NCBI GenBank assembly: GCA_022818135.1
Contig: JAFMSR010000005.1
Location: forward strand, 19,615,991-19,679,990
Direction of reading: 5' to 3'
Origin: Saxidomus purpurata
Lineage: Eukaryota > Mollusca > Bivalvia > Venerida > Veneridae
DNA: 64,000 bases
Shown: positions 22,178 to 36,100 of the stretch, in pieces
Layout: each line of letters begins with the position of its first letter
Position numbering within the stretch: position 1 is the stretch's first letter
Made by a program: the position numbers and the translations under genes
Notes under the pieces: generated by a model
Database searches by the model: none
Told to the model about the DNA's origin: nothing
The model's input: only the letters and a program-made list of their open reading frames with translations

Positions 22178-22677
22178 NNNNNNNNNNNNNNNNNNNNNNN
22201 NNNNNNNNNNNNNNNNNNNNNNNNNNNNNNNNNNNNNNNNNNNNNNNNNNNNNNNNNNNNNNNNNNNNNNNNNNNNNNNNNNNNNNNNNNNNNNNNNNNN
22301 NNNNNNNNNNNNNNNNNNNNNNNNNNNNNNNNNNNNNNNNNNNNNNNNNNNNNNNNNNNNNNNNNNNNNNNNNNNNNNNNNNNNNNNNNNNNNNNNNNNN
22401 NNNNNNNNNNNNNNNNNNNNNNNNNNNNNNNNNNNNNNNNNNNNNNNNNNNNNNNNNNNNNNNNNNNNNNNNNNNNNNNNNNNNNNNNNNNNNNNNNNNN
22501 NNNNNNNNNNNNNNNNNNNNNNNNNNNNNNNNNNNNNNNNNNNNNNNNNNNNNNNNNNNNNNNNNNNNNNNNNNNNNNNNNNNNNNNNNNNNNNNNNNNN
22601 NNNNNNNNNNNNNNNNNNNNNNNNNNNNNNNNNNNNNNNNNNNNNNNNNNNNNNNNNNNNNNNNNNNNNNNNNNNNN
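22178..22677. other. Assembly gap of exactly 500 N
   Basis: The run is exactly 500 unknown bases, which suggests a placeholder of unspecified length. On its left is an unfinished retrotransposon and SMC6 without its N-terminal head. On its right is a receptor phosphatase gene without most of its catalytic domain. Both genes read on the minus strand into or out of the gap. Open frames spanning the N run are artefacts. Confidence 0.97.
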
Positions 22678-22779
22678 CAAGCTGACCAATTCGGTTCTCA
22701 AATGATGAAAACATATGCTTTTAATATTAAAGTAATCAAATGAACTGTCATTTTCTTACAGATTATTGCGTTTTCATAC

Positions 22780-25700
22780 CTTTCCTTCCTCGAATAAATT
22801 AGTAAGCATAACAATTTTGCTACAGTCTTCCGTCCAGATCATCTTCCAAAAATCTGCTAGTAGTTCTTTTGTTGGTCCTATGTTAAAAGAGAATTCAAAA
22901 GTTATATTTACCTTCTAATTGATAATAATAACTTTAAGACAGATATTTAGCACTGATTTATAGTCTTCTAAACTAATTGCTACTGTAATTCTAAATATAA
23001 ATGAATTTTTTAAACACTTTAATTCAATTAAATATTACTTTCCATTGATTATTCTAGCCGAAAAGTGCTTACCTAAGTATTCATTATGCTTAGATATTTG
23101 ACCATAATGCAGTTCGATCATTTCAATGTATTTTTACTTTAAAAAGTATGACATTTTACTTGAATGATTTTTAAAGACAATCATATAGATATCACCGCTG
23201 TTTCAAAGCTTAGTAATTTATAACAGTAATAGACAGACCTTGTGATGCTATGTATTTCCGAATCCGACCAAAACCCTTGATAAAAGAAAAGTTTATGACT
23301 ATAATAATCTTTTTTACTTATCATAGATGTAAAAACATTTAAAGGAAACAAAATGCTTTCGAAATGTGATAACGGAATATACCAAACCTAAAATCTAAAT
23401 TAGCGTGATAGTAGCTATAGTATTTTGCTTGAGATGTTCAAAATTCTACACAAAGGTTCCTCAGTTGAAATATTAAAGGAGCAAATAGGTAATTATCAGT
23501 TTATCGCAAATCAGTTCACGCTTGCTACGTTCTGTTTTTAAAAAGAATTGACATGACGCCAATGGTGCTATAAACCCACCCCTTTGTTGATGTTGGATTA
23601 TTTATAACAAAAGAATCCATTCAAACCTTTTCCACGTGCATTTATTTGTCGTAGCTAAAGTCGAATTTTGATAGGCAATGAAGTCACTTGATTGACACCT
23701 GGCCTCTGGTCAATTATAACTTGAAACAATACATTTTCTTTCCTAATGGTTCAAGATACAAAATTCAGGTTTCTTTATAAGTAACGTAAACACATTATAT
23801 GATTCGTGTTATATGGCGCATTGAAAAGTTTAACATAATCAAACATCACCACAGCTGTACTGCTTGACATGGGGTTAACAGAAGTTATATTCCTAAATGT
23901 GATAAACACCTTTCTGACAAATACTACAAGTTCCGTGTGACATAATCTAATGAGCTATCATGTTTGTATTATAGAGTGTCACTTCATTGTAAGTGGCGGC
24001 GAATATTACAATAGCAGCATTATTGTTTTGCGTATTTGAAAAGGCTTTATTCACGAAACAGGAAATGGAAATTCACAGTTTGTCTTAATCATATCTACTT
24101 GGATTAATAGACTTTCTACGAATCTGAGTATATGATGTTCAAATACACAATTATAACATGGTAGTCATCTCTACAATATAGACCATGCCGCTTTAAGAAG
24201 TATTCGAGTGGAATCTGCGAATAAGAGAAGGCGCAGTTTCTCTTATGAGATGCGATATGGCTTATCACTTACGACTGTTTGCTTAAGCATTCAAGGATGT
24301 TTATGACAGTTACAAGTTGGTCACTATGAAGGTGGGCGGGGGGGGGAGGATTTGACGATTTTGGATCCAACTTGGTATAGTTATTGGACAGTATAGAAAG
24401 TAGTGTACAGGGCACAACTAAAGTAAACGTCATTCTGGGTTCGTCGACGCTCCCTGCTTTGCTGTTAAATGTTCGCTGCTTTTGTCTGTATCTCGAATTT
24501 TATTTTTCACAAAATTAATGCAATACAATAAATATACAGTAGATTGAATATCAAATCGTGCGTGTTTGCCTATGTCATATTAATAGAAACAGTCTGGTTA
24601 ATTCTGGATCACCCCTCGTACAGTTGTCTCAGTTGGTACATTTGACGTGAGAGGTCTGATTTTAATGCAAAACTTACATGTAGGATATTGCCTTCTGCAC
24701 AAATAAATGATTTTAAAAACTGGTATCCATTTGGTTGCGTAATAAAGGGTTTAAGGTTAAAACATGACCAGACTAGACTAGACATGACCAAGCCTTGAAA
24801 TTGCTGATTGTCGACTATGGAACGTACGGGACATTTTCGCCGATATGTCACATAAAACACTAATGCAAAGATTTTATCACTTTTATCATCATATACATTG
24901 TGTCATATAATACAATGTATGTAAGAAAAGTACATTTTTCATTGCGAAAATTGTTTTGTGGAGCCTATCGAAATTTAAAGAGCATAATAAAGAGTAATGC
25001 AGATATTGTTTGGAATGTAGGGAGAAATAAACGGGCATTAATAAAACATTGTCCTATTGTATTTGAATTATTTTATATTTAATGATTGATGTATTGTTTT
25101 TCCATATCGGCGGGAATTACCGGCACGTTTCGTTATCCATAATCGATCTTTTCCATGATCTAGTCCAGCCTGGTCAGAATGTTTACAACCAACCCAATTA
25201 AACACTTACATGCACATAACAAGCATTGATATAATCGGATTGTGAAACATCCTCTGTGTCAAGGATAACCCGAGTGTCATCGTCTGAAACAAAGGTATAA
25301 AAACAATTAATCTACGAAATTACAAAATCACAATTTATGAAATGCTGCAATTAAACTTAATTCTTGCAAGAATAAAATGCATATGCCCTCATTTCTTATT
25401 GTATATGCAGTAATCTTCTATAATATTTTTGAATATGTTTGCAGCATTGAATGTATTGTCGTTGTTTTTTTGGAAAATTTCAAAGAGGCGCATCATCTTT
25501 TCATTCATTTTTCAGTGAATACTTGCATGCATAAAGGTTTTTATATCGATGTTTCCCCCTATTTTGTGGCTTAAGTGCTTCAGTATGAGGTTCTGTCATG
25601 CCCCGAGGAAAACCCTGCAATATAAGCAAAGAAGAAGAAACCTAAATAGAAATTTATCTACAGTAATCTATTGTAAGAATTATTTATTACATATTTTAAT

Positions 25701-27148
25701 AGCTCTAAAATTATTTTAAAATATGTCTAAGATGCAATATCGACCTATGATTGGATGAATTAAACAATTGTCAACGTTACACAGGGTTAATTGTAACTTA
25801 TGGACTAACAGTAGGCACATGTTCTTTGTACTGTGTAGAATCTGTATTTCAAATAAATGTTTTCGTAACAGTTTATTTCCAGTTCTATTTTAGTTAATTA
25901 TAATAAAACAAACTCCCCATAGCCGTTACTTCCCCTTATAGTATACAGTAATAACTGCCATCAAAAACCATTTTTATCAAGATTTTGTTTAAAATTTCAA
26001 AAAACAAAATTACAATTTTAGTGTTAAATTGTTTGTACTGCTTTTGTAGTAAGTTTAATTGTATAAAATATTTGAACTGTCAAGAGATCAAATACAAGAA
26101 TTAGTGTTAATTCAAAATAATGATTTAAAATATATTTGTTTACATGCAGTCACGTGCCATTTTCAATCATCACGTAGTATTTTGTGAAGATAGTGACTGA
26201 GAACGGAGCTCATCCAATCAACTCGCTGTAAGGAGTTTAAAAAACTGATCGTAACTATCATTATCATTCAATCACAAATAGAGACAGCAAGACTTGACCA
26301 TATTCGAAATTTGCATAAGAATCAGAATTTTGAGATATCATATAATGTTCTAGAAATTCAAACTTGGAACAAAGGACTAGTGAGACAAATACCAATTTGA
26401 AAACCTGATTTGTGTTTAAAGTGTTACATATATTAACCTATTTTGATACAGCTCTTCCAATTAGTAATACGATCTTTTCCATTCTTTTGCACGGAACATG
26501 AACTCCTTATTCAAAGAACTTTGCTTCTCTACTATCTACTACCTTAAACTGTTTTTCAAAGTTTTCTTTTGCATCCTGTGCATACAATACAAGATCTGAC
26601 AGGTCTTTGACTTTTATTGCTGCTTTCGGTATCTTCTCGTCATTAGTAAAATTATAGTACGTCCTGTCTGTCTTTATTGACTGATCCTCAGGCTGCCCAA
26701 GCAAGGTGTTGGAATAAGAATGACGATGCTTACTAACTGCCATATCATCTTTATGAATCATTGCATTATCTGAAATATTTAAAGTTTTAATAACGGTTTG
26801 CCTTTGTGTTATTTACATTACTTTGTTTTTTCGGAGAGTAAATGCAAATTGAATTTGTAGTTCTTTATTCCTATTTTTAGAAAATGTAAAGAAGAATAGT
26901 TGTTTTAAAACAGGTTAGGAAAATGTTGAATCTAAATAGAAACTGTCGTGTTCAAGATGTTTTCAATTTTAAAAGCCTTAATGTTATGGTGACCATAAAG
27001 CACAGGGAAGAATCGCGTACCAGTATGAACGTTTGAATCCTGGAGGTTTTCAAATTCAAGCCAAGAACCATTTTGGTCGCTGTCTTCTCTTTCTGTAGGT
27101 TTTGTGTTTTTCATATCAACTGCTGATTGTTGTAGCATCTTCCGTTTT
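22780..27148 (-). CDS. Gene A cytoplasmic region and first part of PTP domain D1
   Basis: Exons 27021-27148 and 26543-26769 are juxtamembrane (KRKMLQQSAVDMKNTK; TYYNFTNDEK; then DLVLYAQDAKENFEKQFK, the PTP N-terminal helix). Exons 25527-25614 (GFPRGMTEPHTEA, RYKNLYA), 25210-25283 (YDDTRVIL, SDYINACYV), 23239-23275 (RKYIASQ) and 22780-22877 (GPTKELLADFWKMIW, KIVMLTNLFEEGK) follow the receptor PTP core. The KNRY, DYINA, QGP and DFW motifs are all present. The intron after 25527 uses a GC donor. The remaining two thirds of D1 and any D2 are not in the window. Confidence 0.88.
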
Positions 27149-30100
27149 CTTTGATGTACAGAAAAAATCAGAATGTTCACCATCTAACTTATTTACACTT
27201 ATCACTAAAATATATACGTTTACTACTGAATGAAAAAAATCTACCGCGCCATGCTTTAACATCGTCTTAGATTAAAAGGTTATTATATATAATACACTCA
27301 AAAGGTTTAGAAACGCAAAAGTGGCAAACTATTTATTATTACTGTGTTATCGTGTTTCAAATTTATTCAAATTTCATACAGAACAAAAACAATATAAAAT
27401 TGAATTCTTGTAAAAGTTTCAATAATTCATCGCAAACAAATGACTAAAACAGAAATAAAAACAATAGCGTCATTCAAATAAAAATGTTCAACTGGGGAAA
27501 TCTTTGCGTTTCTAAACCTGTTAAGTGTAGTAAAACGTAAAGATTTTTAGACTTGATGTACGTCAATCAATTATAAAAAAATTGCAATCTACAAAATTTA
27601 CACATTTAATATTTAGGTACTCTGAAAGTCAAAAGTTACTTACTTTTTAATATCATTTTCGAAACATATGACATACTCGGAAAAGTCAAATAGTTTGTAC
27701 AATATTTCATTGTGCTGTGAAAATTAAATCACGCTTGACATCTGTGATCAAATGCAGAGTTTTACCTTAATACACTTGATAGCATGAGTAGACTCGTATA
27801 AGAATAGAATTTGTAATTGCTACATAATTTTAGCTCTTTTCCTCGAACCAGTAAACCGTTCGAATTCGAGGGATTTCGTCTTGAACATTCTAAATTGATT
27901 GGAAAATACTGGAGACGAACAAGGATTTGACATATATAGAGTCCTAGATAACATCTCAGACTCCACTGAATTGGATTTATGATCATAATATCAAAGAACG
28001 AATATTTTAATGATAACTTCATAGCAAACGATTAATAGTTACCATATGAGCTTAAGGTATATGTTTACTGAACTTTGAATGCTGTAGCACACTTACCTCC
28101 TGCGATAAAGGAAAACTGCCAGTGCCAATGCCGACAACAGCACAATAACTATGGTAACAGTTACACCAGCAATCATTCCGTATTTATCCTGTTCATCTGG
28201 TTTGGTTAAAGCTTCAAATAAAACGTTTTATAAGAAAAAAATATTTAAAGGTATCAACAAAAAATAAACAGTAACCATTCCGTCTTCATATATATTATGT
28301 TCATCTGTGGGCTAAGTAATGAGTTATTATCTAGAAAAAATTATTCCATTTAATTTTAACCCTTCATTATGTAAACTTAATCAATTAATAGTAAATCACC
28401 ATGTACGAACCTATACACCGTGGAGATCCACTCCATTCATGATTGTCTAGACAGGTAATATTTTGCTGAGGAGAAAGAGAGAATCCTTCGTCGCATAATA
28501 CACGAACTGAAGATCCGACTTCATAAGATATTGGACCTCTTAGTATTAGTGCATTAGACACGTTCGGCAACAGGCAAAGTGGTTCTGTAAATAGATATGC
28601 CAGAATTAAGCTCTACTTATTATAGTGAAGAAATTGCAACACAGTAAAGAAGCATGATGTTCGAGTTGTTATCCAGAATTGTCTGCTTAAGTTTTATTCA
28701 GCCAATGTCTAGCCTTTGCGCCAAGTACGAATACATATTTGCCCACACCTTATTTTAGCCTATGTTGTATCTTTCAGAAAACTGAACTGATATTTCACGA
28801 AGGAAAAAGTTGTAAACTTTGTTATTATATGATCTACAAATACTCAATAACACACTAGTCCAGAGATCAGCGAAGCAAAACACATCTGTAAAACATATTT
28901 CATGATTGTTGGGTTTTTCCCGCAGTAATTATTACTTATATGTTTAAAACAATAATTGTTTTGAATTTTACTTGTCTTAACGCCTTGCTTTAAATAGAAA
29001 GTAAATGGTGCCGGACTCATAATGTTTGCGGCGTCACAAACATGACATAGAGATACGGAGGCTGTCCCGCGCATTTTTAAGCATAGTATCAATGAAAAAT
29101 AAAAAACTTTTAAGTAAGCTTCACACATATAATAAAACATTGATGGACTCATGTGACATTGAATATGATGTGAAATTCACCAGAATGTACAATTGTGTAG
29201 CCTTTCACTTTAATTAGTCTTAAAATCCCCCGGTTTTAATTTCAAAACAGTGGAGCTATTGATGTAAATAACGACACTTACCACAAACAGCTCGTTCATT
29301 GGTCCAGTTTCCATTTTCATCGCAACGCCGCTTTTGGAAATCATTAGAAAGTTTGAAATTCTCATTGCAGTCGGCTGTCAGCGTTGTATTATAAGGCATC
29401 CCTGCCGATGTTGACATGTGCGGTGGTATGAGTTTACCATTTTCAGACGGATCCGGACTATGAATTGTATAAAAGCCGTTTTGAAATCGCTCAGGGGCGT
29501 TACACATCTTTATTTTGCATACTGATATAGACGGACTCCATTTCTTGTCACTCTGGCATGTTATCTGGTCTCGACCTTCATTGTGATATCCAATGTTGCA
29601 TTTGATTTTCAAAGTTGTGTTGTAAAATAAAATGCCAGATGTGTACTTACTTCCATTAGTTAAGAAATAATCACCATTTTTAATAATACCCGGAAAATTA
29701 CACTGTACCGGTCTGCATGAAAAAATTTGTCCTGTCCAAGTATTCTTGCTTTCACATTTCCTTTCCACATGACTGTTCGTTTCGTAACCGTTGTCACATA
29801 TTCCTCGAATTATAGTCCCGTAGGGTAAAGCTGAGGAGGCATAAGTCACATTTCTATTGGAAAGTATTCTTACGTAATAACCATTTGTAGGTTTTCCGGG
29901 GTAATCACACTGGACAGGAAGACAGGTTGGTAATTGACCACTCCATGTACCATTATTTTGACAACGAATGACATTTGTAGGCGAATTAGTGGTGTATCCG
30001 TGGTCACATTTTACCGTAAGCTCTGTATTTGATGTATGTGACGTATTATCCGGTGTGAAGTGACTGTCGTTTGGCGGTTTGAAAACGCCACATGACGCTG

Positions 30101-33100
30101 AAAAGGAGAATTTCGATTTAACACCCTTTCGTATAAATTTAAACAGTCAATGTGTTTCAAATGCATCAGTATCACTTACTTCATTTATCAAAAATATTTT
30201 TCTTATTTGCTCATATGAATGTCTAATATGAAAGAGACACACTCAGACATAGTTTGCTTCAGCTGTATATACATGTGATAAAATGTACTTTGAAATTCTT
30301 TTATGCTATATTGTCAAAGTTTTGTTTTAAATTTACTGACAGTGCAGTGTTTGGTTTAAATGTACAGAGCTATTTCGAGCGTCTTTGTACATATGTTGCA
30401 AAATCATTCTCCTAGTACTACTTTAATGTATCACATTATGTACATCTTAACGTATGCAGAGATATGGATGGTTCAAGTGTTTACGATAATATCAAAATTG
30501 TTTGCTGTATTATCGAATTGCCACATTGGATAACCACATGTCTAATGACCTGATTTGCACAAAAGAACACGTAAGTTTTGATTGTGATATTTTTGTGAAT
30601 TATTGACATATCTATGAAAAGAAAATAACCCCTTAACAAAAGTCTTATGTAAGCTTTTTTTCTAAAACTGAAACGTTCCATTTAGTTGCATACCCCTATA
30701 ACAGCTTGGTACTGATGCGTTGTATTGTCCGTCTCGAAGACATTCAATGTAAGCCGATCCATTGATAATGTAGTTTTTATGACAGGCGAACTCAAATACC
30801 GTTCCAGCAGGATACTTGTTATAGCCTTGTGGCAGTGGTCCTGCGGGACGTATCGTTGTATCACCATTCGAGGGGCGTGTGAAATTTTCACATAATCGAG
30901 GCGCTGCTGAAAATGAAACTGACGTAATGAAATACCACATTTATATATAGCATTGACTGAATTAACATAGACCCTCAGGCTGATAAATTACTGAGAAGGA
31001 CTATAAGGATCATACATGACCTTGTGTAGAGGACTTGGTTGTCCCGATCACAGGGAAAGCACCACTTGAGTAGAAGTTTGGTAAATTAATACGTGAAAAC
31101 ACCACTGTGCATGTATTTCTAAGTGCTAAAGATATAGTGTTGATGACATCAAAATTGTACTTATTAACGTGGGGAAACAAAAATGTCTATGAATTCAATT
31201 AAAAACAGAAATTTTACTGACACATGTCCAGTTAACTTGGTTAATGTGACGACAACCTTTACACATACTCTTTTCGCTGTTTTTTTGTTTACACAGTGAC
31301 GTCATTTATCAAGTGAAACTGTGACGTCAATTTTCTCACCTATGAGATACATGTTACGCGCATTTACCCATGTGAGATAAAGTGAATCTATTGTGATAGA
31401 GTTTTTGGACGTATCTCAACCCGAGGGTGGGATTTCCTTTTCCACAACTCAATGGACATGGTAGATTTATTTTTCACCGTTTAAATCGCATTTTCACACA
31501 AGTAAGAAGAAATTAGTGCAAATACAGGATGGGGATGAAAAAATGAAAATCAACTTTTTCTCGAATTTTACTTCAAAACTGCTATAGATGGATAGAAAAT
31601 TATCTAACTAAGAAAATGAATACCAACAACCCTATGTTTATTTTAAAAATAACAATTTTACAGCCATTTTTCGATTTTTATGTCTGCTTACAATTAACGT
31701 AAAAATAGTCCGGCAGCGATGTGAGATAAGTTTATCTCACATGGGTAAATGCGCGGAAATATGTATCCCATAGGTGAGAAAAAGTGAATCTAAGATTTTT
31801 GAGAGTTTTTTTGGACGTATCTCAACCCGAGGGTGGGATTTCCTTATTCACAACTCAATGGACATGGTAGATTCATTTTCTCACCGTTTCAATCGCAATT
31901 TCACAAGTGTAAGAAGAAATTATAGATGGATAGAAAATTATCTAACTAAGAAAATGAATACCAACAACCCTATGTTTATTTTAAAAATAACAATTTTACA
32001 GTCATTTTTCGATTTTTATGTCTGCTTACAATTAACGTAAAAATAGTCCGGCAGCGATGTGAGATAAGCGATGTGAGATAAGTTTATCTCACATGGGTTA
32101 ATACGCGGAAATATGTATCTTATAGGTGAGAAAAGGAAATCCCACCCTCGGGTTGAGATACGTCCAAAAAACTCGACAGAGCCTCGGTTTTTGGATGTAT
32201 CTCAACCCTCGGTTGTGATTTCCTTATCCTCAACTCATGAATATGTTAGATTCACTTTATCTTTAAATGAATTCCATCAGATGTCCACCATTTTTAAAAA
32301 ATGCACTGGTTGCATAAAAAGAATTAGTTATCCCTGGCTAGATTGTCATTATTCAAAAATAAAATGATACATTTAGTATACTGTTATAGATTTCCTTTTC
32401 TTTCAAGAAAATATTGTTCAATAACATAGAAACTCCTAAAATAAATAATCACAAACAGTACGCTTGATATAGAATTGAAATATAATTTACGTATCTTTCT
32501 GGTATTTTTTAAAATCTTTTTCTATATTTGAATAATGAAAATGGATTCGACTGTCACTCTGTGAAATGTATCTACATACAATATTCACAAGATAATATGC
32601 ATAAGCGTTTCTTCTATCAAATAATAAAAATACCGTTTAAATTTGCGATCTATCGCAAATTACCTGCATAAATTTCAACTTCGCAGAGTGTTAAAATAGA
32701 TCTTCCGCCGTCAGGGTCACCGGAATGTGGACTTATCCATATGGTCAAAGAAGAAAAAGATTTCTTGCCATCCAATGCGATTTTGATTTCGAGTTGTGCA
32801 TGCAGATTTTTACCCGTGTCATTATACAGCACATGGCCATCATTTCCAAAAACGATGAAATTTCTCAAACGCTCTCTTTGAAAGATTTCTGAAAAAACAT
32901 AACATACACACATGCAAAGTAAACTTAATTAAGAGGTGATATTCAAATAATCGTAGATTGGAAAGAACAAGATTGGTACTAATGCATAAGAAACGTATCT
33001 TAATATAATTTTTTTTCACATTCAATGTCATCAGTTCTATGATATGATTATAACGCTAAAGTTTTCCAAGATACAGCAGCTGTTATGATTTAAACAAATA

Positions 33101-36100
33101 ACAAATCTCACTAAATACAGTTAGTACGTTGTACGTACAATTTGTTGAAAATGTTAACATAATACTAATAAAACCAAGATTGTAAAACGGGCAAACCTTT
33201 TACTCAGTCGATGTTCTGATAGGGTAATCGCCTTAATCTCATTAATTATATATTAAATACTATATTGTCACCATGCACTGGTTGAATTCTATGTTTTTTT
33301 CCGAAACACTTTTTTTCCACACAGAAACACTTCTCATTTCTGTGCCCATATTTAATTTTGAGAAATAATAAGTATGTCCCAGTATTTTGTAGTTGAATAA
33401 GATACAGCCAGGAGTTCAAATACGCATTAATTAAATCACGAGTGCGTAACTTTTATTTTTCGTTCAACAGATTAAGGTATGAAAATGTTTGGGTAAGGAG
33501 CATATTTTTTGTGTGAACCCCCCCCTCCCCATTAATCTGTCTTTGCAATTGTCATGTGCCTGTCAGAGGAAGGCAATATATCATATTCTGTGTTTACTCT
33601 TCGAATCAGTAAACATTCAAGTCATATTGTTCTATGGTACTCTAAAAATTAAGATTATCGTTTGCAATATTCATGCGTGAACACACGATGGTAACGTGTA
33701 TATTTTAGGGAGCCATTAATGCTTAATTAGAGCCGCAAAACTCTGTGCAAATAATAAGTGTTATCGTTAATTTCGCGTATTTATTTTAGAATTTAAATCA
33801 TCAATAACTATCTTCAAATTTATCAATCTCTATCTTTCTGTTGATGCCGGGTTTAAGTCGTTACCGTGTGTGGATATCTCATAGTGTAAGTGATGAATTG
33901 ATGAGCAGGTTTTCATATGATCCGTTTATATTATCTCTTTAAGAGGCACACCCTTAAATTAGACAAACATAATTTAAATAGTGTCTACAGTTAATAAATG
34001 TTTATAACGATTGACTAATCCTCGGATTTTCAGCTTAAAATTGTAGTAATTACAGTTATAATTGGAGAGAGAAATACGTGAGTTAGTGCCTGTAAACATT
34101 GACCTTTACAGTTGTTTTACCATTTTTGGGGTAAATAGCGATTCATTATTGAAGGCCGTTTGGTATTTTCGAGAGATTTTCGATACATATTCTTCTTGAA
34201 ATATGCAGTTATTTATTTGTGTTTATGTGCATTTATAAATAAGTCAATTTTAAACCATTTGATCAAATAATCTACTAGTTGTATAGGGTATATTTATTAA
34301 AGTATATTTAATCATATGATGTTGCAAGAGCTATTGATATAAATTTGATAGCGCTTGCTACGATTTCGAACAGAAACAAGTAAGTACGTACAACCAAGTA
34401 GATTAAGAAGCACAAAAGAATGAAGTGTTAATCACTTTTGCCATAGGCCTTTCACTCTGAGCATGATTTAACTCTTTTCTCGTCAGACGTGTTATATTGT
34501 ACCATGATTAAAAGATTGACAAGACTTTAATGTCACTTTCTTCAGAATTGCTTTTAAAAATAGTAGAAGAAAACAGCTCCAAATATGAAAAGGAATCTCT
34601 TTAAAGTATATGTACAGAGAATACAAGTCACAAACGACCTGTTTTGTAGTTTATCCTGCAGTTTGTTAACAAAATGTACCAGCTAATTCATACTCTCGAG
34701 TTCACATAAAGAATCTCAAAAAAGTAAGATAAACAATATTTTGAAAGAAATGTATTCATAACATAACATAAATAACATAACATAAATTTACAAATTCTTA
34801 AATTTAAAAAAAAAAAAAGTACGTAAAAGACCACGACTTGAATAAATACAGAACTTCATGGAGAAAACCAGTGATTAGAAATGTTTTCATGTATAACAGT
34901 AGAAAAAACTTGCGAATAAGGACCATCGTTTTTATCGATATGTCCTTTATTGCACATCATACCGGCATTTTCAAGGACATCGTGTAGCGTGACATCATAA
35001 AAACATGGCGGAATGGTGTTTAACTTTTCACCCGGGAGTATTTTGAAAAAAAAAAAAATGGTTTGTCTTGATGTAAGTTAATATTTTCGTACATTTTGTG
35101 CATATTTAGATAATAAAGTGTATTTACAATAATTATGGATCTTTATTAACGTATGAAGATCGTTGGAAAACAATAAATGGCACGTAAGGAACAGAGAAAG
35201 GCAAAATGTTAATTTCATTTTTTATTTTTTCAACTTCGGCCAAACATATCTCAAGCAAATAAAGTGAAATTTGATAATTGGGAGGCTATTCGAGTGAAAA
35301 AAGAAAACGATCGAAAAAATCTGGCGGCAGAATGTTAATTTTTCCTTACGGAAGCGTAGAATTCTAATTTGAAAATGATTTATTGCTACGAATGTTCTAA
35401 ACCAAAATATGTTTTATACATTATTCATTGGTGTCATTTTGTGCCTTTTGAGTGTGCTTTTAAATCGTATGTTTTCTTTTGCAGACTTTCAAAAGAAATC
35501 GAAAGAGACCCGTCAGAGACAAGATTATAAATAGCATAAGCATATCAGATTTCAGAACGTTTTAGTATATCACCAAAGTATTTACCTTGTCTGTTGAAGA
35601 TGACAATGCCAGTAAAGTAATAACTTTTATCTAGATTGACAGTCCATGATGCATTGCTGTTAGGTGCTGGTTTGGTATGGCTACAGCTTCCGCCGCCTTC
35701 AAACGAGGTGTTCCTGTTTCCATCAACAGCAAGTTGTGCCGGGTAATTGGAATAGGTGCCGGGCTTTTGTTCCACTGGCTTGTTATAAGCTATGTTATTA
35801 CCTATATTAGAAATAAAGTAGTGATAATTTAATATTTCTAAGATGTCATTATGTGTTAAAAGAAACATCCACACACTGAAGCAAAATCATCTTTGATCGC
35901 CGTTCTTTTTCTTTTAGCTACAGAAGTATCATTGTTTTAATCGTACATCTTTACCGTCCCGCAGAAACTTCCAAATTTAGTGATCATAGAATATTTATAT
36001 ATGAAAACATACATGTAGTAGTTGTATGCTAACAACGTATACTAAGCTGGATCCGTACATATTTCATTTGTGAAATTTTGTGACGTATTTAGAAAACATC

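Noticed and set aside
22103..22714. Open frames spanning the N run on both strands.
   Set aside because: Unknown bases cannot carry stops. Only the gag part 21854-22177 has real sequence.
29026..29217. Plus-strand 63-codon frame beside the CCP exons.
   Set aside because: No domain, lies in a gene A intron on the opposite strand.
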